From Nocardioides sp. zg-1230 (GTDB taxonomy: Bacteria > Actinomycetota > Actinomycetes > Propionibacteriales > Nocardioidaceae), in NCBI RefSeq assembly GCF_013155335.1, contig NZ_JABJQZ010000002.1, forward strand, positions 62,001 to 126,000: a stretch of 64,000 nucleotides of DNA. The letters run 5' to 3'. Numbering within the stretch: the stretch's first letter is position 1; every line of letters starts with the position of its first letter. The notes beneath the pieces are model-generated. The model did not search any database. It worked only from the letters and a program-made list of their open reading frames with translations, and was not told the DNA's origin. Made by a program: the position numbers and the translations under genes. Positions 44,069 to 50,914 of the stretch are shown here, one piece after another.

Positions 44069-44854
44069 TCAGCCATGGGCCATATCGACGAATCGCGAGT
44101 AGTGCCCTTGAAAGGCGACCAAGTGAGACTGAGTCGGTCCCCAGCGGTTGCGCACGAGGTGGAGGTCAGCTTCGCCAGGTCGCAATGAGGTGCGCTCGAG
44201 GAGGTCGGGGCGATCGATGTCGAGGATGAAGTCCGCGACGTCGGCCCACATCGGATCGATTCCCGCCTCGGATACAACTCGATCGCGGGGGAGCGTCAAG
44301 ACGACGAGGTGCCCGCGAGCGGTGAGCTCGACTATTCGTCGCGGAAACGTTCCGCTCGATTGGTGAGCATCGTCCACGACGAGCACCTGCGAAGTCGACA
44401 GCCCATCCACGTCCACGTCGGCCATCGAAAGATCGCCCGGCCCAACTATCGAGAGGGGCGCGGACTCCAGCCTCGGGCCGACTATGCGCAGCTTCTCCGG
44501 ATCATGTCCCGACAACCCGCGATGACCGAAGTGACTCATCGGGACTTTCGCGACCAACGCTGCGAGGCGGGCCGCAGTACGGGTCACCGGCTCCCTCGTC
44601 GAGGCCAACTCCGTAGTGAAGTCGTGTTGGCTGGCCAGCAACCAGGACCATTGAGCAGCTAGTGCGCTGCGCCCCTGGCCGGGGGTTCCAACCACGATCC
44701 AGCACTGTCCGAGATCGAATCCTCCAGTGGATTCGTCCAGCGCCGAGAATCCTGTGGTCCTCGATTCGTGGCGTCCGGCGCGCGCTACTTCCAAGAGCTG
44801 CAACGCTTGGACCACGGAGACCATAGGGCGCATGCTGCCCCGAAGCACCGACAT
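44069..44854 (-). CDS. DnaB C-terminal-like RecA-fold ATPase with altered Walker A
   Basis: A 261-residue protein resembling only the C-terminal ATPase domain of replicative helicase DnaB. TTGFSALDESTGGFDLGQ opens the domain. The P-loop is VGTPGQGRSAL, where Arg replaces the expected Lys. Walker B is VLVVDDAHQ. The C-terminal HLVRNRWGPTQSHLVAFQ and YSRF match the DnaB arginine/RNGPTG region. It lacks the DnaB N-terminal domain. ATP hydrolysis may be weak or absent. Start 44854 is the longest; ATG at 44833 or 44824 is possible. It is next to the DUF6308 gene in a stretch of atypical codon use. Confidence 0.72.
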   Translation of the reverse strand: MSVLRGSMRPMVSVVQALQLLEVARAGRHESRTTGFSALDESTGGFDLGQCWIVVGTPGQGRSALAAQWSWLLASQHDFTTELASTREPVTRTAARLAALVAKVPMSHFGHRGLSGHDPEKLRIVGPRLESAPLSIVGPGDLSMADVDVDGLSTSQVLVVDDAHQSSGTFPRRIVELTARGHLVVLTLPRDRVVSEAGIDPMWADVADFILDIDRPDLLERTSLRPGEADLHLVRNRWGPTQSHLVAFQGHYSRFVDMAHG

Positions 44855-44936
44855 CGCTTGGCGGACTGACAGGTCGATCGATCTCGATAGATGCGCTGAA
44901 GCGGCGGTGTGCAGCGCCTCCGAGCCACCACTCGCG

Positions 44937-44970
44937 TGGCTAGAGCCTGGGCCTGGCTAGAGCCTGGGCC
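44937..44970. repeat. 17-bp tandem direct repeat
   Basis: TGGCTAGAGCCTGGGCC occurs twice without interruption (44937-44953 and 44954-44970). It lies between the DnaB-like gene and the DUF222-HNH gene, at the edge of the atypical segment. Confidence 0.92.
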
Positions 44971-44994
44971 CGTGACGCCGTACCTTCCTTCGGC

Positions 44995-46290
44995 CTATCT
45001 GCGTGGGTGGAAGCGGAGGTCGCCGCTGGGGAGGCGGTCGGTGCGGTAGCTGGTGTCGTGGGCGCGGTGGTGGTGGTGACTGCAGAGCAGGATGCCGTTG
45101 TCGAGATCGGTAGGTCCGCCCGTGGTCCAAGGGTCGAGGTGGTGGGCTTCGCACCAGGTGCCAGGCGTGTCGCAGCCTTCGGCCCGACAGGTCTGGTCGC
45201 GAATCAGCAGGGCCTTGCGTTGAGCGGGGGTGAAGAGGCGGCGGACGCGGCCGAGGTCGAGGGGCAGGCTGGCGCCGCCGAGGACGGCGGGCAGGATCTT
45301 CGCACTGCAGGCCAGGCGTCGGGCCTGGGCGGCGGTGATGGCATCGCCGGTGAGCTCGTCGCCGGGGACGAGCCCGGCACCGACGAGGTCAGCAGTGGCG
45401 AGCCTCGCCTTCAGCGACTCGAGGTCGATGGTGACGACGACCGTGGTGGCGTCGCCCCCGTGCACGGGCAGCCGGGTGGGGTCGAGGCTCTCGAGGAGCT
45501 GGACGAACGCCTGGCCCATCCGCTTGGGGTAGGCCATCCGCGCGACCGGGTCGTGGGCCGTCGCGTCTCCCGCGAGCGAGGTGTCAGCTGGTGGTTGCAC
45601 CTCGCGCTCGACGCGGGGGTTGGTGAACGCTTCCAGGTAGGTGGCGAACCGGGTCGCGGCGGAGTCGGGGACGCGGGAGGAGATGCGGGTGGTGCCGTCG
45701 CCGAGGCGTCGCATGGTGAGGCGGGTCTTGTCGGCCGCGTGGGCTTCGAGGTCGGCCAGCCGCTGAGCCTCGGCGGCCTCGGCGATCTCGGGGGCGACGA
45801 CGTCGAGGATCCGGCGCCCGATCCTCCCCAGCTCCTTGGGGCCGAACTCGCCCGCGTGGTCGACGAGGTGCTTCTCAGCCAGCGCCACGGTCTCGGCATC
45901 CACGGCCGCGGGCAGGTTGCGCAGAGCGCGGTCAATGACGCGCGCCTGAGCCAGGGACGCGGCGCCGTCGCGCATCGCCGCGGCCAAGACGGGACGGTCA
46001 CGGTCCAGCGCGGTCGCGAGGCGCAGGTCGGCGCGGGCGTCGGCGTACGGCGTGCGGGTCTGCCGCGCCAACCACGCGGCGGCATCCTTGGCTGCGGTCG
46101 TCTCGGCGAGGTCGCCGGCGTCGGCGAGGATCCGCAACCGCAGCTCGCCCAGCTGGGCCTCGGCGGCGGCCAGCTGGACCAGCGCCGTCGCCTTCTCCTG
46201 TGTCGTCATGAACGTCGGGTTCGCGTCGGCAACGGCCTTGAGCGACGCACGGACGTCGGAGGCAGCAGCGATGATCAGGTGACGGGTCAC
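44995..46290 (-). CDS. DUF222 domain-containing HNH endonuclease (13E12-type)
   Basis: A 431-residue protein with an N-terminal DUF222 region (helical; ALRNLPAAVDAETVALAEKHLVDHA) and a C-terminal HNH nuclease. In the nuclease, CRAEGCDTPGTWCEAHHLDPWTTGGPTDLDNGILLCSHHHHRAHD, here described in two pieces, spans about residues 368-412 with complete HNH residues. It is the 13E12 repeat family that is often present in many copies in actinobacteria. The role is unknown; mobility or phage defence has been suggested. GTG 46290 is chosen because a GGAGG lies nine bases upstream. Confidence 0.88.
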   Translation of the reverse strand: MTRHLIIAAASDVRASLKAVADANPTFMTTQEKATALVQLAAAEAQLGELRLRILADAGDLAETTAAKDAAAWLARQTRTPYADARADLRLATALDRDRPVLAAAMRDGAASLAQARVIDRALRNLPAAVDAETVALAEKHLVDHAGEFGPKELGRIGRRILDVVAPEIAEAAEAQRLADLEAHAADKTRLTMRRLGDGTTRISSRVPDSAATRFATYLEAFTNPRVEREVQPPADTSLAGDATAHDPVARMAYPKRMGQAFVQLLESLDPTRLPVHGGDATTVVVTIDLESLKARLATADLVGAGLVPGDELTGDAITAAQARRLACSAKILPAVLGGASLPLDLGRVRRLFTPAQRKALLIRDQTCRAEGCDTPGTWCEAHHLDPWTTGGPTDLDNGILLCSHHHHRAHDTSYRTDRLPSGDLRFHPRR

Positions 46291-46598
46291 GAGCGGCCTC
46301 CTTCGACGACGATTCACAGGCCGCACGCGCGTGCGGCAGGTCAACGGGTCGTCACCAGGACGCCAACTGGGCCGAGGCCCTCGTAGCACACCCCCATCCA
46401 GGAGTTCACGGATAGTCTATCCGCCATGAGTACTATTCGCAAGGGTGTTCGCACGCCCGAATCTCACCAGGAGGCTTCTCCGCGCCCACGGGCAGAGACG
46501 CTTGGGGCGCTCCATACCGGATCCGGCACGAGTCGACCGGTTCAGGCACTCCTCTGCTTTCGCTGCGGAGCGACGTGTGTCGGACGTACGGTCCCGAC
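46291..46598. other. 308-bp intergenic region with palindromes
   Basis: It holds a perfect 16-bp palindrome CCGCACGCGCGTGCGG (46321-46336) and a small GGATA-GTC-TATCC inverted repeat (46410-46422). A 58-codon frame starts three bases after that (46426-46602). This frame overlaps the next start by ATGA and encodes a CFRCG motif, but its codon use is poor and no homology is recognised, so I do not call it a gene. Nothing else is seen. Confidence 0.6.
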
Positions 46599-46874
46599 AT
46601 GATCAAGACCTTCCGTGGAGCGCTCGTGGCGCTCGCTGTCACGGCGCCACTCGTGGTGCTGTCCCCGGCCGAAGCCGCGGCCCCGTCCTTCCGCTCCTGC
46701 GACGCGCTGACGGCCAAGTGGCCCAACGGCGTCGCCAAGGGTCCTGTCGCAGCTGCCAAGGCCGTGCGCGACGGCTACTCCCGTCCCGCCACCACCAAGC
46801 TCGCCGTGCAGGTCTACTGGACCAACTACCGCAGGCTCGACCGCGACAAGGACGGCACCGCCTGCGAGAACTGA
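46599..46874 (+). CDS. Secreted excalibur calcium-binding domain protein
   Basis: A 91-residue secreted protein: signal peptide MIKTFRGALVALAVTAPLVVL with cleavage near AEA-A, then an excalibur domain. The domain includes SCDALTAKWPNGVAKG and the calcium loop LDRDKDGTACEN (Asp-x-Asp-x-Asp-Gly-x-x-Cys-Glu), with two cysteines for a disulfide. Such domains are found on surface or secreted proteins of Gram-positive bacteria, often with nucleases. Here it stands alone. ATG 46599 is chosen because it starts the signal peptide. Confidence 0.85.
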   Translation: MIKTFRGALVALAVTAPLVVLSPAEAAAPSFRSCDALTAKWPNGVAKGPVAAAKAVRDGYSRPATTKLAVQVYWTNYRRLDRDKDGTACEN

Positions 46875-46921
46875 TCCGGGTTCGCCGGTCGGAAGTCCGG
46901 TGGGACAGGCCGTTCCATCGC

Positions 46922-47131
46922 TCAGCACACGTGGTCGGGACTCCAGCCGGAAAGTCCCTGGTGCATTCCCGGGTTCATCGCGCCGTCGAAGCCCATGGCC
47001 TGCTGGCAGTCGCGCACGTGGTGGCTGAAGTCCTGCCCCGTGCTGGCAGAGGCTGGGCCCGTGACGGAGCCGAGCGCCACGAGGAGCCCTGCGAGGAGCA
47101 GGCCCGCTGACGCAGTGATGGTGGTGTGCAT
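46922..47131 (-). CDS. Small secreted two-cysteine protein
   Basis: A 69-residue protein with a signal peptide (TITASAGLLLAGLLVALG, cleavage near ASA). The mature part is about 40 residues with His/Cys/Gly/Met content: DFSHHVRDCQQAMGFDGAMN, then PGMHQGLSGW and a final Cys. The two cysteines may form a disulfide. I recall similar unnamed secreted peptides in other actinobacteria. Function unknown. It is convergent with the excalibur gene. Confidence 0.6.
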   Translation of the reverse strand: MHTTITASAGLLLAGLLVALGSVTGPASASTGQDFSHHVRDCQQAMGFDGAMNPGMHQGLSGWSPDHVC

Positions 47132-47269
47132 GTCTGTCCCCGTTCCTCGTGACTGACGGACGCTCCGCCTGTCTCCCAGACTCCGTGTGCATGGAGGCGC
47201 GAGGGAGTGCCGGACGTCATCACGCAGGGGAACCGAATGGCCCTGCCGGCCCGGTGAGACCTGGTTCGC

Positions 47270-48628
47270 TCAGCCGGGTCGACGCCGTTCGAGGTCCCGC
47301 CGGCCGGGCGTGACGTCCGTCCAGACGTAGCCGTCCTTCGAGACCGCGATCGTGCGCATCCCGGTGCGCGCCACGATCAGTCCGCCCGAGAAGCGGATGC
47401 CGACGGCCCAGAAGGGGCCGAACAGCGGCGGAGCGCTCGGCAGCAGCTCCGGCACGGCGTCGCCGGAGGCCAGTCGCCAGATGCGGCCGGGGCGGTTGCA
47501 GGTGAGCTGGTCGCAGTAGTGGTCCGAGCCTCCCACCTCGGCGATCAGCAGCGCGCCGTCCGATGCGAACGCCATGCCGCCGAAGCGCAACCGGTCCCGC
47601 GGCAGCCTGACACGACGGAACTCCTTCTCGTCGTCGGTCCACCACAGCTCCCACATGTAGAGCGGGAGGTCCTCCCAGGCGTGCGACATCGCGATCGCCT
47701 GCCGGCGTCCGGGCCCGACCGCATGCGTGGTGACGTCGGTGTACCAGTGCAGGTTCATGTGTCCGAGCGGAAGGCTCACGTCCGTGCGGTGCCACGAACG
47801 ACCGTCGTCGGGAGAGGTCTCGTAACGCCAGACTCCACCTGCGATGCCGCGCCGGTACTCCAGGACGTTCATCAGGGTGCGGTCGCGTCCCGGGAGGTGT
47901 TGGTGGACGACACCGTTCGGCGACCGAGCGATCGGAAAGACCACAGCCGCCTCGACGTCGGCGGCCCAGAGGCCGGGGGACCTCTCGTCGCGGTAGTAGA
48001 ACAGGAGGTCGTGGACTGCCCTGCCGACCACCTCGGTGTCGTCGTCGGGCATTCGACGGTCGGTGACTCGCAGTGGCTTGGTGTCGCCGTCCGGGTAGAG
48101 GACGAACGGCGGGTACATCCGGGTTGGGTACTGGTCCTGCGCCTTGATGGCGACGGCACCGCGGCCGAGTGGCGCGTAGTCGACGAGGTCGGCGAGCTCG
48201 TCGCTGATGCGGATGCGCGCGGCGTGGGCCCAGTTGTCGTCGGTGGTGGCGATGATCGTTCCTCGGTCGTTGATCCCCGGGGCCACGAAGTAGGCGACGG
48301 CGTCGTTGGGGGAGGTGTAGTCGACGTCCCTGAGCTCGAAGTCGGGAGGGACGCGGTTGAGGACCTCGACCCGCTCGAGGAGGTGCGCCAGCTTGTCGAG
48401 CCGGTGCTGCGCCATCGGCCTCGGCGACGTGCCGGACGACGAGTCCTCCGACGCCGTCGCCGTCGAGGGATCGGGGGAGGACCCGGTCGAGCCCGCGCCC
48501 CCGGGCGACCCCGCCCCGCCGACGTTGCAGCCCACGAGCAAGGTCGTTACCAGCACCATCACGATGGGGACCCGGAGCTCGGCGGGGGTCGCGCGGCGCC
48601 CGGCGCCTGGGATGTCGGACACCGTCAT
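47270..48628 (-). CDS. Secreted lipoprotein, BNR/sialidase-like propeller
   Basis: A 452-residue lipoprotein with lipobox LLVGC after a hydrophobic N-terminus, followed by a Ser/Gly/Pro linker. The body has Asp-box-like repeats (SPDDGRSWHRTDVSL; VSKDGYVWTDVTPG; FASDGALLIAEVGG) typical of BNR or sialidase-like propellers, without the catalytic set of a sialidase. Probably an outer-surface binding or structural protein. ATG 48628 is used because CATCCT lies six bases upstream on the minus strand. A longer frame begins in the divergent gene's promoter. Confidence 0.72.
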   Translation of the reverse strand: MTVSDIPGAGRRATPAELRVPIVMVLVTTLLVGCNVGGAGSPGGAGSTGSSPDPSTATASEDSSSGTSPRPMAQHRLDKLAHLLERVEVLNRVPPDFELRDVDYTSPNDAVAYFVAPGINDRGTIIATTDDNWAHAARIRISDELADLVDYAPLGRGAVAIKAQDQYPTRMYPPFVLYPDGDTKPLRVTDRRMPDDDTEVVGRAVHDLLFYYRDERSPGLWAADVEAAVVFPIARSPNGVVHQHLPGRDRTLMNVLEYRRGIAGGVWRYETSPDDGRSWHRTDVSLPLGHMNLHWYTDVTTHAVGPGRRQAIAMSHAWEDLPLYMWELWWTDDEKEFRRVRLPRDRLRFGGMAFASDGALLIAEVGGSDHYCDQLTCNRPGRIWRLASGDAVPELLPSAPPLFGPFWAVGIRFSGGLIVARTGMRTIAVSKDGYVWTDVTPGRRDLERRRPG

Positions 48629-48743
48629 GTCCTCAGGATGGGCGGGGCGCGGGCCGCACGCACGGGGCGGCAGTCCCGGTAGGGCCGGGACGGACGGGAA
48701 GTCGCACGCAGCCCTCGTTGGCGTGCTCACCTAGGGTCACCGC
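48629..48743. promoter_or_regulatory. Divergent leaderless promoter pair
   Basis: CATCCT (complement of 48635-48640) lies six bases before the lipoprotein ATG. TAGGGT (48732-48737) lies six bases before ATG 48744 on the plus strand. Confidence 0.45.
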
Positions 48744-49979
48744 ATGAGAGCCGACGTGGTGGTCGTGGGCGCCGGGCTGGCCGGGCTGCGATGTGCGCAG
48801 GTGCTGGCCGGGGCCGGACGCGACGTCGTGGTCCTCGAGGCCTCCGACGGGGTCGGCGGCCGGATCCGCACCGACCGCGTCGACGGGTTCCTCGTCGACC
48901 GCGGCTTCCAGCTGCTCAACCCCGCCTACCCAGCCGTACGCCGGTGGGTCGACGTCGACGCCCTCCACCTGCAGCCGTTCGGCGCGGGGGTGGCCGCCCG
49001 CACCGAGAACGGCATGGACGTGCTGGGCCACCCGCTCCGCAGCCCGGCCCTGGTCCCGGCCACGTTGCGCACCGCAGCCCGGCGACCGAAGGAGGTCGCC
49101 GCCCTGGCGCGCTGGGCGGCCCCGCTGCTCCGACCCAGGCGCACCACCGAGCTGTCCGACGTGCTGGAGCGCCGCGCCGACGTGGACCGGCGTACGGCGC
49201 TGGACGGGGCCGGCGTGGACGGGTTGCTGCGACGGGTGGTCGACCGGTTCTTCGCCGGGGTGCTGCTCGAGGACGACGGCACGACCGCCGACCGCTTCGC
49301 CCTGCTGCTCACCTGGATGTTCGTCCGCGGGGTCCCGGCGCTGCCGCGGGACGGCATGCAGGCGCTGCCCGAGCAGCTCGCCGCGACGCTCGGCGACCGG
49401 GTGCGACTGGGGCAGCCGGTGCGTCGCGTCACCGGTACGTCGGTCCAGACCGACGACGGCACGTGGGCTGCCGACCACGTCGTCGTCGCCACCGGTGCGC
49501 CCGAGGCGGCCGAGCTGACCGGTGTCCCGGTCCCGCCGACCAAGGGCGTCGTCACCGTCTGGTGGTCGGCCCCGACGGCTCCCGACACCGACCTGCTCCA
49601 TGTCGACGCGCGGCAAACGCCCGTGGGTCCGCTCGTCAACGCGGCGGTCGTCTCGCGCGCCGCACCGTCGTACGCCCCACCGGGCCGGTACCTCGTGCAG
49701 GGCTCGGCGCTGCTCGGGCCGAGTGGGGCACCCGACACGGACGAGATGCGGCGCCACGCCGGCGACCTCCTCGGGGTCGATCCGACCCGGTGGGAGGTCG
49801 TCGTGCGCCACGAGGTGCCGCACGCCCTCCCGGCGCAGCCGGCGCCCTTCAGTGCGACCCGACCGGTGCGGCACGGAGACGTGGTCGTGTGCGGCGACCA
49901 CCGCGACACCGGATCGATCCAGGGCGCGCTCGTCAGCGGCCAGCGTGCGGCGGACGCACTGCTGGAGGGGCGCCGATGA
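48744..49979 (+). CDS. FAD-dependent oxidoreductase (phytoene desaturase/amine oxidase-like)
   Basis: A 411-residue flavoprotein. The dinucleotide fold VVVVGAGLAGLRCAQVL is at residues 5-21, followed by VVLEASDGVGGRIRTDRVDGF, the RxGG-type motif of the flavin amine oxidase/phytoene desaturase group. The C-terminal FAD motif VVVCGDHRDTGSIQGALVSG is present. Substrate unknown. There is no carotenoid gene cluster here. Its stop overlaps the next flavoprotein start (ATGA at 49976-49979). Confidence 0.85.
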   Translation: MRADVVVVGAGLAGLRCAQVLAGAGRDVVVLEASDGVGGRIRTDRVDGFLVDRGFQLLNPAYPAVRRWVDVDALHLQPFGAGVAARTENGMDVLGHPLRSPALVPATLRTAARRPKEVAALARWAAPLLRPRRTTELSDVLERRADVDRRTALDGAGVDGLLRRVVDRFFAGVLLEDDGTTADRFALLLTWMFVRGVPALPRDGMQALPEQLAATLGDRVRLGQPVRRVTGTSVQTDDGTWAADHVVVATGAPEAAELTGVPVPPTKGVVTVWWSAPTAPDTDLLHVDARQTPVGPLVNAAVVSRAAPSYAPPGRYLVQGSALLGPSGAPDTDEMRRHAGDLLGVDPTRWEVVVRHEVPHALPAQPAPFSATRPVRHGDVVVCGDHRDTGSIQGALVSGQRAADALLEGRR

Positions 49980-50914
49980 GGCGGGTGGTCGTCGTCGGAG
50001 CCGGCCTCTCGGGGGTGGCCTGCGCGCGCGAGCTCCGCGCGGGCGGCGTCGACGCCGTGGTCCTCGATCGGGGTCGCGTCCCCGGCGGTCGCATGGCGGC
50101 CCGCACCTTGTGGGACCGCCGGGTCGACCTGGGCGCGTCCTACCTCACCGTGAGCGACCCGGGGTTCGCGGCCGTCGTCGACGACTGGGCAGCCCGCGGC
50201 CTCGCCCGCGAGTGGACCGACACCTTCACGGCGCTGGGAGATGGCCGCGCCGACAGCAAGGACGGCCCCGTGCGCTGGGGAGCGCCCCGCGGCCTGCGGT
50301 CGTTGGTCGAGGACCTCGCAGCCGACCTCACCGTCGAACGGCGGGAGGTCGGGTCGCTGGACGAGCTCGAGGCGGACGCCGTCGTCCTCGCCATGCCCGA
50401 CCCCCAGGCCCGCCGGCTCGTCGGTGACCATCCCGTGGCGGACGTCCTCGACCGCGCGTGGGAGCCCGTCATCGCCGTCGCCGCGTGGTGGGCCGACCGC
50501 ACGTGGGACGGAGCGAGCCCGACCGGCCGTTTCGACGGCGCCTTCGTCAACGACGACCCCGACGTCGCCTGGATCGCCGACGACGGCCGGCGCCGCGGCG
50601 ACGACGCCCCGGTCCTCGTCGCCCACTCGACACCCGGGCGTGCCGCGCGCCACCTCGACGACCCGGCCGGAGCGGTGCCCGCGGTGCTCGACGCCGTCCG
50701 GCGGCTGCTCGACGTCGGGGAGCCCGAGGACGTCCATGTGCACCGCTGGACCTTCGCCCGCCCGACGGGTCGACGCGAGGAGTCCTACGCCCTCGTCGAG
50801 GGCGACCGTCTCGTCGGCGCCTGCGGCGACGGGTGGGGCGAGACACCCAAAGTCGAGACCGCCTGGCTCTCCGGCGTACGCCTCGGGCGCGCGCTGGCGG
50901 ACCGGCTCAGGTGA
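49976..50914 (+). CDS. Renalase-like FAD-dependent oxidoreductase
   Basis: A 312-residue flavoprotein with VVVVGAGLSGVACARELRAGG (about residues 4-23), the GGRMAARTL motif, and DLGASYLTVSDPGF, as in bacterial renalase-like proteins. The C-terminus has the usual ACGDGWGETPKVETAWLSG FAD-closing region. Bacterial renalase oxidises isomeric dihydro-NAD(P)H by-products, so a repair role is possible but not shown. Coupled to the upstream flavoprotein by four-base overlap and convergent on recQ, overlapping by eight bases. Confidence 0.82.
   Translation: MRRVVVVGAGLSGVACARELRAGGVDAVVLDRGRVPGGRMAARTLWDRRVDLGASYLTVSDPGFAAVVDDWAARGLAREWTDTFTALGDGRADSKDGPVRWGAPRGLRSLVEDLAADLTVERREVGSLDELEADAVVLAMPDPQARRLVGDHPVADVLDRAWEPVIAVAAWWADRTWDGASPTGRFDGAFVNDDPDVAWIADDGRRRGDDAPVLVAHSTPGRAARHLDDPAGAVPAVLDAVRRLLDVGEPEDVHVHRWTFARPTGRREESYALVEGDRLVGACGDGWGETPKVETAWLSGVRLGRALADRLR

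Noticed and set aside
44995..46290. DUF222-HNH gene as part of an insertion sequence or intron
   Set aside because: No terminal inverted repeats, target duplications or intron structure are visible next to it. The 17-bp direct repeat is only on one side.
46321..46336. 16-bp palindrome CCGCACGCGCGTGCGG as a regulator site
   Set aside because: It is composed only of G and C apart from two A/T pairs, so it can arise by chance in this GC-rich DNA, and it is not near a recognisable promoter box.
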